Source: F1-120-MAGs118 sp013360535
GTDB lineage: Bacteria; Planctomycetota; UBA1135; GCA-002686595
Direction: 5' to 3'
Assembly: GCA_026647215.1 (NCBI GenBank)
Contig: JAPKHC010000001.1
Location: 372,001-436,000, forward strand
Length of the DNA stretch: 64,000 nt
A model generated the notes under the pieces. It was not told where the DNA came from. It ran no database searches and saw only the letters and a list, made by a program, of their open reading frames with translations. How positions within the stretch are numbered: position 1 is the stretch's first letter; each line of letters begins with the position of its first letter. This document shows, in pieces, positions 24,525-31,943 of this stretch. The position numbers were made by a program, and so were the translations under genes.

Positions 24525-26942
24525 ATGCTACTCCACTCGACCCCCTCGGTCTTCCTGCGGCGTTTCGCCGCGCTCGCCGTTCTCAGCTCCGCTCCGCTGT
24601 TCGCCCAGTCCGGCACGGGGCGGGTGATCGTGCTCGGCTTCGACGGCGCCGACGGCCGCACCGTGGCCGAGATGATGGACAAGGGGGAGCTGCCCAACCT
24701 CGCCAAGCTGCGAGAGCAAGGCACGTTCGCACCGCTGGGGACCACGGACCCCGCCGAGTCGCCGGTCGCGTGGGCGTCGCTCAACTCCGGCCGCAACCCG
24801 GCTGAGACCGCCATCCCCGGCTTCGTCGTGCGCACGTTCCGCGAGGGCAAGGCCGCCGACGGCTCGAGGACGTTCACGCCGTTCCCCGACAAGGGCTTTT
24901 CCGAGGACGGCGTCGAGATGCCGATCGAGTCGTTCTCCGACACGCCGATCCCGACCTGGAGCGCGGGCGCTTTCGCGGCGGCGGTCGGCGGCGGCGGCTT
25001 CCTCCTGTTCCTGCTCGTGTTCGGGTTGCTCCTGCGCCTCAAGCGCGGACCGACGCTGGTGCTGTCGAGCGTGCTCGGCCTCGTCGGCGCGTGGGGCGGC
25101 TTCACGCTGCGCGGCTACCTGCCGGCCACCGTGCCGGTGGTGAAGAACCCGCTGCAGGCGGCGCCGTTCTGGGAGCTCGCGGCCAAGGCCGGCGTGCAGG
25201 CGCGCGTGATCGACGGCCAGCAGGCCTGGGACCGCGAGCCGGTCAGCGGCGCCAAGGTGCTGTGCGGGCTCGGCGTTCCCGACGCGCGCGGCAGCTACAT
25301 GAACTACTTCATCTACACGACCGACGAGCTCGTGTTCGCGCGCGGGCTCAACGACAGCGGCGTCGACACCGGCTCGGGCGGCTACCGGCTGCGTGTCGAC
25401 GAGACCGACGGCGTGATCGAGACCGTCGTGTATGGCCCGGACAACTTCTGGGAACGGGCCGCGCTCGAGGCGGAGATCGCCGAGATCAAGGCGCTGCAGG
25501 CCGAGCAGCCCAACATGCCGTTCAAGAAGAGCAACGAGCTCGAGGACCAGCTCAAGGAACTCGAGACGCGCCTGGAGACGCCGGTCTCGGTGCCGATGCG
25601 CATCGTCAAGAAGGACGGCAAGGCCGAGGTCACGATCGGCGAGCAGCTGCAGGTGATCGAGGAAGGTGGCTGGTCGGACTGGTACCGGCTGACGTTCGAG
25701 CTCAACCCGCTGATCAAGGTGCACGCGCTCACGCGCGCCAAGCTGGTCTCGCTCGGCGACCCCAAGTCGACCGAGCGGCCCAACTTCGAGCTGTACCTCA
25801 ACACGATCGAGCTCGACCCGGCCAAGCCCCCGTTCTGGCAGCCGATCTCGCAACCGCCCGAGTTCGCCCCGGAGCTGGCCACGTCCTGCGGCTCCTTCGA
25901 GACCGTCGGCTGGGCCTGCCTCACGCACCCCTTCAAGGACAAGGTGATCGACGCGGTCACCTTCCTGCAGGACATCGAGTTCACGACGCAGTGGCGCGAG
26001 AAGCTCGTCTACGACGGCCTCCAGAAGGACGACTGGCGACTGTTCGTCGGCATCTTCAGCGAGTGCGACCGAGTGCAGCACATGCTGTACCAGTTCTACG
26101 ACCCCGAGCACCCGCTCTACGACGCCGAGAAGGCGGCGACGAAGGTGCGCTTCTACGGGCGCGAGATCACGCTGGCCGAGGCCATTCCGGCGGTGTTCCG
26201 CAAGATCGACGAGATCGTCGGCAAGGTCCTGACCGAGCACCTCAAGCCCGGCGACACGCTGCTCCTGTGCGCGGACCACGGCTTCCAGTCGTTCCGCCAT
26301 CAGGTGCACATCAACAACTGGCTGGTCGAGCAGGGGTACCTCGTGCTCAAGCCCGAGGCGCGCCAGTTCTCGATGCTCGCGAGCTACGTCGACTGGTCGA
26401 AGACTCGCGCCTACTCGCTCGGCCTCGGCACGATCTTCATCAACACGATCGGGGCCAAGACGCGCGAGCGCGGCGAGACGCTCGTCAGCACCGTCGGCAT
26501 CGTTCCGCCCGAAGAGCGCGAGGCCCTCGCGCGCGAGATCGTCGCGCGCCTCAAGGAGGCCAAGGACCCGCGCACGGGCGAGCCCGTCTGCTCGACGGCG
26601 ACCTTGGTGAGCGACGTGCACTCGGGGCCCTACCAGGACCTCGAGGCCGACATCTCGGTCGGCTTCGCGCCGCACTACCGCGTCTCGTGGCTGACGTCCG
26701 GCGGCGGCCTCGCGGTCTCGTCCGGCAAGCCGGCGCCGTTCGTGAGCGCCAACGACAAGGACTGGTCGGGCGACCACGTCTCGGTCGACACGCGCCACGT
26801 GCGCGGCATCTTCTTCTCCAACCGCAAGGCGGAGCTGCCGGCGAACGGCGTCGACCTGCTGCACATCGCGCCGACCGTGCTCGCGGCACTCGGTGTCGCG
26901 GTGCCGCCCGAGCTCGACGTCGCGCCGGTCAAGCTGCAGTAG
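24525..26942 (+). CDS. Alkaline-phosphatase-superfamily (Type I phosphodiesterase-like) membrane protein
   Basis: The protein has 805 residues. A signal peptide ends near AQ (28), then VIVLGFDGADGRTV (D40) is the first metal-binding strand. The nucleophile region ESPVAWASLNSG has Ser79 where Thr is common in this family. A glycine-rich transmembrane pair (FLLFLLVFGLLLRL ... LVLSSVLGLVGAWGGF) at about residues 150-195 interrupts the domain. DHGFQSFRHQVHINNWL near residue 585 and DHVSVDTRHVRGIFF near 745 supply further metal ligands. A substrate such as a nucleotide or lipid-linked phosphodiester is inferred only. It is followed four bases later by the rhodanese gene. Confidence 0.78.
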   Translation: MLLHSTPSVFLRRFAALAVLSSAPLFAQSGTGRVIVLGFDGADGRTVAEMMDKGELPNLAKLREQGTFAPLGTTDPAESPVAWASLNSGRNPAETAIPGFVVRTFREGKAADGSRTFTPFPDKGFSEDGVEMPIESFSDTPIPTWSAGAFAAAVGGGGFLLFLLVFGLLLRLKRGPTLVLSSVLGLVGAWGGFTLRGYLPATVPVVKNPLQAAPFWELAAKAGVQARVIDGQQAWDREPVSGAKVLCGLGVPDARGSYMNYFIYTTDELVFARGLNDSGVDTGSGGYRLRVDETDGVIETVVYGPDNFWERAALEAEIAEIKALQAEQPNMPFKKSNELEDQLKELETRLETPVSVPMRIVKKDGKAEVTIGEQLQVIEEGGWSDWYRLTFELNPLIKVHALTRAKLVSLGDPKSTERPNFELYLNTIELDPAKPPFWQPISQPPEFAPELATSCGSFETVGWACLTHPFKDKVIDAVTFLQDIEFTTQWREKLVYDGLQKDDWRLFVGIFSECDRVQHMLYQFYDPEHPLYDAEKAATKVRFYGREITLAEAIPAVFRKIDEIVGKVLTEHLKPGDTLLLCADHGFQSFRHQVHINNWLVEQGYLVLKPEARQFSMLASYVDWSKTRAYSLGLGTIFINTIGAKTRERGETLVSTVGIVPPEEREALAREIVARLKEAKDPRTGEPVCSTATLVSDVHSGPYQDLEADISVGFAPHYRVSWLTSGGGLAVSSGKPAPFVSANDKDWSGDHVSVDTRHVRGIFFSNRKAELPANGVDLLHIAPTVLAALGVAVPPELDVAPVKLQ

Positions 26943-26946
26943 GCCC

Positions 26947-27270
26947 ATGGGACTCCACAGGATCTCGGCCCGCGAGCTGCGGGCGCGGCTCGACGCCAAG
27001 GACGCGCTCGTGCTGCTCGACGTGCGCGAGCCAGGCGAGACGGCGTTGTGCCAGATCGCGGGATCCAAGCTGATCCCGATGCGCGACGTGCCGCGGCGCG
27101 TGGGGGAGCTCGATCCCAAGGCGAGCATCGTCTGCATCTGCCACCACGGGATGCGCAGCGCGCAGGTCGCCGGCTGGCTCGTCGGGCAGGGTTTCTCGGA
27201 CGTCCTCAACCTCTCTGGCGGCATCGACGCCTGGGCGGAAGAGGTCGAGCCGAAGATGTCCCGATACTGA
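26947..27270 (+). CDS. Single-domain rhodanese-like sulfurtransferase
   Basis: The 107-residue protein is a complete single rhodanese domain. LVLLDVREPGE (residues 21-31) and the active-site loop C65-HHGMRS are diagnostic, followed by GGIDAWAEEV. C65 carries the persulfide in such enzymes. The six-residue loop suits sulfur transfer rather than arsenate or phosphatase chemistry. The gene begins four bases after the phosphodiesterase-like gene, implying one operon. The substrate is not predictable. No signal peptide is seen, so it acts in the cytoplasm. Confidence 0.92.
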   Translation: MGLHRISARELRARLDAKDALVLLDVREPGETALCQIAGSKLIPMRDVPRRVGELDPKASIVCICHHGMRSAQVAGWLVGQGFSDVLNLSGGIDAWAEEVEPKMSRY

Positions 27271-27674
27271 CCGTTGGGGCTCCCAGCGTCGAAACCCGCG
27301 GCGGCGTCGCGCGACAAGCGCGCCGTGAGTTCCGGCCATGGGCCGTTTTGGCGAGCGTGCGGAATCCGCACCTTCCAGGCGTGCCAAGGCGCACGTTTCG
27401 TGCGGGTTCTGCGCGATTTTCACGAACTTGACCCACGCCGCGCTTACGCCTGAAGCGCGCTTCCGTAGGGTCCTCCACGGCCATGGAACGGACCTCCGAG
27501 CACGCGAGCCTTACAGGAATCGTTGGCGGACGGCCGGGCTCCGGAACGTCTCAGTTTCCGCAGGGTTTCGGATCCACGGTGCCCCGCCCGCCCGGCACGC
27601 CGCGTGCAAGGGAGGCGGCGGTCGTTGTGCCCGCCGAGCCCGTGCGCGCTTCAGGAACCGGCGACCTCCCCCAG
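27271..27674 (+). other. 404-base gap with a 15-base palindrome and a hairpin
   Basis: No convincing gene is seen. GTGCGGAATCCGCAC (27357-27371) is a perfect palindrome around one A. CGCGCTT (27439-27445) pairs with AAGCGCG (27453-27459) around a seven-base loop. TAGGGT (27466-27471) is a -10-like element before ATG 27483, but codons from 27483 to 27674 have far more A/T third positions than real genes here, so I treat this part as leader. The palindrome could be a repressor site. Confidence 0.4.
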
Positions 27675-28004
27675 ATGCAGATCACCATGAACTCACCCTT
27701 CCGCTCCGGCAGCAGGCCGCAGGACGCGCTCGAGCGCCCGCGCCCCACGCCGACGGCTCTCGACGCCTCCGCTGCCGAATCCGCCGCCGCTGGCTCGGCG
27801 CCGCGCCGCGGGCGCGCCTTCCGCTCGCTGGTGCTCGGCTACTCCGACGAGGAGTCCGGCGATCAGGTCGTGATCGACGTGCGCGGTTCGGGCTCGTTTC
27901 CGCGCTCGGCCTTCCTGAAGGACATCGAACGTTCCGGCTTCACGGTCCTCGCCGAAGAGGGCCCCGGGCCGGAGGGCGTGACTCCCCGCGAGGCTGCCGG
28001 CTAG
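27675..28004 (+). CDS. Small hypothetical protein
   Basis: I do not recognise this protein. From ATG 27675 it has 109 residues: a low-complexity Pro/Ala/Ser-rich N-terminus to about residue 55, then a compact segment FRSLVLGYSDEESGDQVVID and FPRSAFLKDIERSGFTVLAEEG that looks folded. ATG 27687 is an alternative, and the frame is open from 27483 (173 residues), but codon bias becomes typical of the genome only from about 27675. No signal peptide or membrane segment is present. Upstream is the gap with a palindrome and hairpin described separately. Confidence 0.5.
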   Translation: MQITMNSPFRSGSRPQDALERPRPTPTALDASAAESAAAGSAPRRGRAFRSLVLGYSDEESGDQVVIDVRGSGSFPRSAFLKDIERSGFTVLAEEGPGPEGVTPREAAG

Positions 28005-28397
28005 CAGCCCCGGAACCTGTGTTCCCCCCTCTTTGAAACCCGGTCACCGGGCCTAGAAGCGGGGCAAGAGTTGGTGGTGTGGGACCCGCCAATTCGCGCG
28101 CTCGCGGCGGGGGCTGCGGGCGCGCACCTTTTTCCGGGCCTCTCGCTGGAGTCCCGGGCTGTCGCCGCAGGCCGCTGCGCAGCGACCGACCGCGCGGGGA
28201 CGCTGCCCGCCGGGCACGACTCGAGGGACCGCGGGCTGGCCCGAGGCGCACGGAACGCCAAGTTCCTTCGCTCCCGATCGGGAGGGGTTCTGGAAGCATC
28301 GAGACGCATTGTTAGACTCCGACGCCCCGAGAGCCTGAGCACCCGCGCCCGGATGTGGTGTGCCGCCCGGGTCATCCCTCTTGTCGCACACCAGTTC
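28005..28397 (+). other. 393-base gap rich in inverted repeats
   Basis: No gene is supported. Features seen are a perfect 14-base palindrome CTCCCGATCGGGAG (28271-28284), GGAAC/GTTCC (28252-28256 with 28262-28266), and TAGACT (28313-28318), a -10-like element 80 bases before the kptA ATG. It does not match tRNA, tmRNA, RNase P, SRP or 6S RNA signatures that I can recall. An unrecognised small RNA or a regulated leader for the phosphotransferase gene is possible. Confidence 0.35.
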
Positions 28398-29831
28398 ATG
28401 ACGCATCCCGCCCTGATCGAACGCATCACCCGCTCACTCGCCTACATGCTCCGCCACCAGCCGGAGAAGTTCGACCTCGACCTCGACGAGGACGGGTTCG
28501 GCGAGCTTTCCGAGGTCGTCCGCGCCGTCAGCGACCGTCTTGCGGAGCCTGTCGAGGCTCAGGACGTGATCGCTGCTGTCGAAGCCGGCGACCGCCCGCG
28601 CTACGAGATCAAGGGCTCGCGCATCCGCGCGCTCTATGGCCACTCGATCGAGGTGCGCCCGGGCGAGCCCGCCCAGCCGCCGGAATTCTTGTACGTCGGC
28701 ATCGACGCCCGCGATCTCGACCGCGCGAAGCAGTTCGGCCTGCGCGGCGGTCGCCGTCGTTTCCTGCACCTCGCGCTGTCCGCGGACGATGCGCGCGAGG
28801 CCGGACGCCGCGCCGCGCGCGAGTACGCGATCCTGCAGGTCTTCGCTCTCGATGCCTGGGAAGAGGGCGTCAATTTCTACGACCGCAAGACGCTCTACCT
28901 GTGCGAGCAGATCCCGACCAAGCACCTCGACGTGCTCGAGCGCGGGGCCGACGGCTACGAGCCTCGTCAGGAGTCCGAGCGCGCCGACGGCCCGTCGCGC
29001 CGCCGCGAAGATCGGGGCGATCGGGGCGAGGGTCGCGAGCGTCGCGAACGCCGCGACGAGCCCCAGCGCCTGCCGCCGGGGGATACGCGTCGCCGCGACG
29101 AGCGCCCGCGCTTCGAGGACGCCCCGCGTGAGGCTCGGCCCGAACGTGAAGAGCGCCCGTTCCGCGACGAGCGGGGTCCGCGCGACGACCGTCCGCGCCG
29201 CGACGAACGCGCTCCGCGCGAAGAACGTCCGTTCCGCGAAGAACGTGCCCCGCGCGAAGAGCGCCCGGTGCGGGAAGAGCGCGGTTTCCGTGAGGACCGT
29301 GGCCCGCGTCGCGACGAGCGCCCGCTGCGCGACGACCGCGCCCCGCGTGAGGACCGTCCGTTCCGCGAGGAACGTGCGCCGCGCGACGAGCGCCCGATGC
29401 GCGACGACCGCCCGATGCGCGACGACCGCCCGATGCGTGACGACCGCCCGATGCGCGACGACCGTCCGATGCGCGACGACCGTCCGATGCGCGACGACCG
29501 TCCGTTCCGCGAGGAGCGTGCTCCGCGCGAAGAGCGACCCTTCCGCGACGATCGTGGCCGCCGGGACGACCGCGGCTTCCGCGAGGATCGCCCGCAGCGG
29601 GACGAGCGCCGCGCGCCGGCTCGTTCCGAGGCTCCGCGCGAGACCCCGCCGATGGTCGTCCGCACCCAGCACGGGGGCGACACCTCGGGCTTCGGTCTGG
29701 GCATCTTCGAGGAAGAAGCCCGGGCCTCGGCCCCCAAGCCGAAGGCCGCTCCCGCTCCCGCGCCGCGTCCGGCTCCGGTCGCACCGCCCGCGCCCGCGGA
29801 CGACGACTCGGGCTTCGGCGCCGGCATCTGA
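28398..29831 (+). CDS. kptA: RNA 2'-phosphotransferase KptA/Tpt1 with long Arg/Asp/Glu-repeat tail
   Basis: KptA/Tpt1 removes an internal RNA 2'-phosphate by transferring it to NAD+. Residues 1-183 form the domain: SLAYMLRHQP (R19-H20), RIRALYGHSIEV (R77, H82), GGRRRFLHLALS (R119-R121, H124) and EGVNFYDRKTLYL match the family, so the Arg/His core set appears present. The usual YHGT is YVGI (residues 99-102), an altered NAD-site loop. The remaining about 290 residues are unusual: a hexapeptide-period tail of RE/RD/ER (PFREER, APRDER, PMRDDR), including six perfect MRDDRP units, then a Pro/Ala linker. Two related peptides, SGFGLGIFEE and SGFGAGI at the very end, frame the tail terminus. Standard KptA is about 180-220 residues. 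Bacterial substrates are not established. Confidence 0.85.
   Translation: MTHPALIERITRSLAYMLRHQPEKFDLDLDEDGFGELSEVVRAVSDRLAEPVEAQDVIAAVEAGDRPRYEIKGSRIRALYGHSIEVRPGEPAQPPEFLYVGIDARDLDRAKQFGLRGGRRRFLHLALSADDAREAGRRAAREYAILQVFALDAWEEGVNFYDRKTLYLCEQIPTKHLDVLERGADGYEPRQESERADGPSRRREDRGDRGEGRERRERRDEPQRLPPGDTRRRDERPRFEDAPREARPEREERPFRDERGPRDDRPRRDERAPREERPFREERAPREERPVREERGFREDRGPRRDERPLRDDRAPREDRPFREERAPRDERPMRDDRPMRDDRPMRDDRPMRDDRPMRDDRPMRDDRPFREERAPREERPFRDDRGRRDDRGFREDRPQRDERRAPARSEAPRETPPMVVRTQHGGDTSGFGLGIFEEEARASAPKPKAAPAPAPRPAPVAPPAPADDDSGFGAGI
29393..29500 (+). repeat. Six tandem 18-bp repeats within kptA tail
   Basis: Six consecutive 18-base units, (C/T)CCGATGCG(C/T)GACGACCG, begin at 29393, 29411, 29429, 29447, 29465 and 29483. 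They encode MRDDRP six times and vary only at wobble positions. Length variation by slippage is expected among strains. Confidence 0.95.
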
Positions 29832-29857
29832 CTCGGCCGGGCCGGCTCCGCGCCAGC

Positions 29858-30706
29858 ATGCACGGCAAGCCCGAGCCGCTGCCTGAGGGCTACGAGATCC
29901 GCGAGGAGGCTCGCGGCTGGATCGTGTCGAGGACCGACGCTGCGAGCGAGCTCGCCGCGCTCGGGTTCTCGCTCGAGTCCGACGGCCAGTCGAGCTCCGC
30001 CGGCCTCGCCGGTCGGAAGGTGATGCCCGTCTTGTGTTCCCCGCGCGGCGAGCTCGTGCTGCGACGCTTCACCCACGGCGGCCTGCTGCGTTGGCTGACC
30101 GGGGCGCGTTTCTTCGACGCAACGCGACCGCTGCGGGAGCTGCGCGACGCGCTCACGCTCGCGCAGGCCGGCGTGCGAACACCCGAGGTCGTGGCGGCCC
30201 GCGCGCGACGCGCCACAGGCTGGGGCTGGGAGCTCGCGCTGCTCACGCGGCGTGTCGACGGCGCTCGCGATGGGGGAGCCCTGCTCGAGCGAGGAGCGCT
30301 GCCTGCACGGGAGCGCGCGCGCCTGTTCACGCTCGCCGGGGCGCTGGTGCGGCGCCTGCACGAGCTCGGCTTCCTGCACGCGGACCTGCATCCGAAGAAC
30401 CTGCTCTTCCGGCGCGAGTCGAGCGGCGAGTGGGGCGCTCCGTGGGTGCTCGACCTCGACCGCTCGCGCTGGCGGAAGCCGCTGTCGGACGAGGATCGTC
30501 ACGCCAACCTCGCGCGACTCGTGCGTTACGCGGAGCGTCGCCGGGCGAGCGGCCAGTTCGAGTATTCGCGCACCGACGTGCAGCGCTTCCTCGTGGCCTA
30601 CGAGCCCGACCGCGCGCGGCGCCGCGGTCTCGCAAGGGCCGTCGGCGCCGCATTCGAGCGCTCGTTGGGCTGGCATCGGCTCGGCTGGCGGCTCGAGCGC
30701 GCTTGA
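29858..30706 (+). CDS. WaaP/KdkA-like lipopolysaccharide sugar kinase
   Basis: The 282-residue protein is an atypical kinase. GELVLRRFTHGGLLRWL is the P-loop-like/Lys strand, LHELGFLHADLHPKNLLF carries catalytic Asp176 and Asn, and WVLDLDRSRW is the metal-binding DxD. This HxDLHPxN pattern and the LRRFTHGG start match the Kdo kinase/WaaP branch that phosphorylates LPS core sugars with ATP in the cytoplasm. The start ATG is 26 bases after kptA ends. No other LPS core gene is adjacent, so the acceptor sugar is inferred from the family only. Confidence 0.82.
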   Translation: MHGKPEPLPEGYEIREEARGWIVSRTDAASELAALGFSLESDGQSSSAGLAGRKVMPVLCSPRGELVLRRFTHGGLLRWLTGARFFDATRPLRELRDALTLAQAGVRTPEVVAARARRATGWGWELALLTRRVDGARDGGALLERGALPARERARLFTLAGALVRRLHELGFLHADLHPKNLLFRRESSGEWGAPWVLDLDRSRWRKPLSDEDRHANLARLVRYAERRRASGQFEYSRTDVQRFLVAYEPDRARRRGLARAVGAAFERSLGWHRLGWRLERA

Positions 30707-30805
30707 GAGTTCGCGGCGGTCGTCGCGGCCGAGCTCGCCCACGGCTGGCGGCGCCCCGCGCGCGTGCGTGACCGCGCCTGCGCCATTCGCCGCCCGCTGC
30801 TGGTC

Positions 30806-30821
30806 TCAAGTTCGTACTTGA
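30806..30821. promoter_or_regulatory. Perfect inverted repeat over the -35 of the apbE promoter
   Basis: TCAAGT-TCGT-ACTTGA (30806-30821) is a perfect dyad with a four-base centre. It overlaps the -35 hexamer TTGATC (30818-30823) of the apbE promoter, a position at which a bound regulator would block RNA polymerase. Confidence 0.5.
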
Positions 30822-30846
30822 TCGGGCATTTCCCCCGGCGTACCCT
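30818..30846 (+). promoter_or_regulatory. Promoter of the apbE flavinylation operon
   Basis: TTGATC (30818-30823), a 17-base spacer and TACCCT (30841-30846) form a well-spaced sigma70-like promoter. The predicted transcript start falls at about 30853, the first possible apbE ATG, so the mRNA is either leaderless or translated from ATG 30862 or 30877. Confidence 0.55.
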
Positions 30847-30852
30847 GCTCTC

Positions 30853-31929
30853 ATGTTGAGAATGGGTCTCAATTGCATGGCGATCGGCGGGCTCGCGCTG
30901 GTGTCCCTGGGCGCCGGCGGGGAACCGGTCGAACGCCTGACCGGGGCGATGGGCACGAGCCTGCGGCTCGTGGTCGAAGGCGCGAGCCGCAAGGACGCGC
31001 TCGCGGCTAGCGAGGCGGCGCTGCGGGCGGTCGAGGCCGTGGAGCAGCGGCTTTCGACGTGGCTCGGCACGAGCGAGCTGTCGCGGCTCAACGCCGCTCC
31101 GGTGGGAACCTCGGTCGAGCTCTCGGAGGAGCTCGCCGCCGAGCTCGCCAGCTGCGTGCGCTGGCAGCGCGAGAGCGCGGGTGCGTTCGACCCGTCGGTG
31201 GGCGCGCTCGTCGCCCTCTGGGACCTGCGGGGCAAGGGCCGCATTCCGGTCGAGTCGGAGCTCGACCGGGCGCTGCAGGCCGTCGGCCTCGCGCGCACGT
31301 TCCGGCTCGAGGGCCGCAGCGCGACCCGCCTCGTCGAAGGCGCCCGGATCGAGGAGGGTGGCTTCGGCAAGGGCGCCGGGCTCGACGCGGGGCTGGCGGC
31401 GCTTTCCGGATGCGGCGCACGCGGCACGCTCGACCTCGGCGGTCAGGTCGCCACGCTGGGGCGCTCGCTCGAGCTCGAGCTCGCCGACCCGCGCGACCGA
31501 AGCCGCGCCGTGCTGGCGTGGAAGCTCGACTCCGGGTCGGTCGCGACCAGCGGCAACAGCGAACGCGCGCGCGTCGTCGACGGAGTGCGCGTCGGGCATC
31601 TGCTCGATCCGCGCACGGGCCGGCCGGCGGCGGACTTCGGCTCCGTGAGCGTGGGGTGCGCGAGCGCGGCCAGCGCCGACGCGTTCTCGACGGCCGCGTT
31701 CGTGCTCGGACCCGAAGCGGCGCTGCGCTGGGTCGAGGAACGCGGCGCCGCGGCGGAGCGTGTGGAGCTCGTCGTGCTCCGCCCCGAGGGCGAAGGCCTC
31801 GTCGCCGAGGCGACGGCGGGGCTCGCGGGTCGCCTGCGCGTGCTCGCGCCGGGAGTGCGCCTGGAGATCGCCGGCGAACCAGTGCAACGAACGGGGCCCG
31901 CGCAACCGCAGCGCCCCACGAACCAATAG
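30853..31929 (+). CDS. apbE: FAD:protein FMN transferase ApbE
   Basis: ApbE attaches FMN from FAD to a Thr of exported flavoproteins, outside the inner membrane. The protein has about 358 residues: an N-terminal signal-like hydrophobic segment (MAIGGLALVSLGAGG), then the family motifs TGAMGTSLRL, GAFDPSVGALVALW, FGKGAGLDAGL, GTLDLGGQVATLG, GHLLDPRTGRPAAD (His near residue 249) and ASADAFSTAAFVLG. All usual FAD and magnesium-binding blocks are there. ATG 30853 coincides with the predicted transcript start; ATG 30877 would start within the signal peptide and lose its only Arg, so 30853 or 30862 is preferred. An acceptor for its product, an FMN-binding-domain protein, is encoded 1.3 kb downstream. 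Confidence 0.92.
   Translation: MLRMGLNCMAIGGLALVSLGAGGEPVERLTGAMGTSLRLVVEGASRKDALAASEAALRAVEAVEQRLSTWLGTSELSRLNAAPVGTSVELSEELAAELASCVRWQRESAGAFDPSVGALVALWDLRGKGRIPVESELDRALQAVGLARTFRLEGRSATRLVEGARIEEGGFGKGAGLDAGLAALSGCGARGTLDLGGQVATLGRSLELELADPRDRSRAVLAWKLDSGSVATSGNSERARVVDGVRVGHLLDPRTGRPAADFGSVSVGCASAASADAFSTAAFVLGPEAALRWVEERGAAAERVELVVLRPEGEGLVAEATAGLAGRLRVLAPGVRLEIAGEPVQRTGPAQPQRPTNQ
30856..30872. promoter_or_regulatory. Second inverted repeat at the apbE transcript start
   Basis: TTGAGA-ATGGG-TCTCAA (30856-30872) is a perfect 6-bp dyad with a five-base centre, lying at about +4 to +20. Its left half (TGAGAAT) recalls Fur-family boxes, but the right half does not complete the consensus. 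It could be an operator for a metal or redox regulator. Confidence 0.45.
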
Positions 31930-31943
31930 CCAAGGAAAGAAAC

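Noticed and set aside
27483..27674. N-terminal extension of the small hypothetical gene from ATG 27483
   Set aside because: Third positions are A/T in about a quarter of codons, unlike other genes; the frame is open but codon bias becomes normal only from about 27675.
29393..29500. Tandem repeats as a CRISPR array
   Set aside because: Units are directly adjacent without spacers and encode MRDDRP in frame inside a protein.
28434..29672. Minus-strand 412-residue frame across the KptA tail
   Set aside because: The repeats GAC/CGC/GAG are open on both strands. The sense frame continues from a true KptA domain.
30856..30872. A bona fide Fur box
   Set aside because: Only the left half (TGAGAAT) fits the 7-1-7 Fur pattern; the right half GGTCTCA deviates at two positions. 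A different regulator is as likely.
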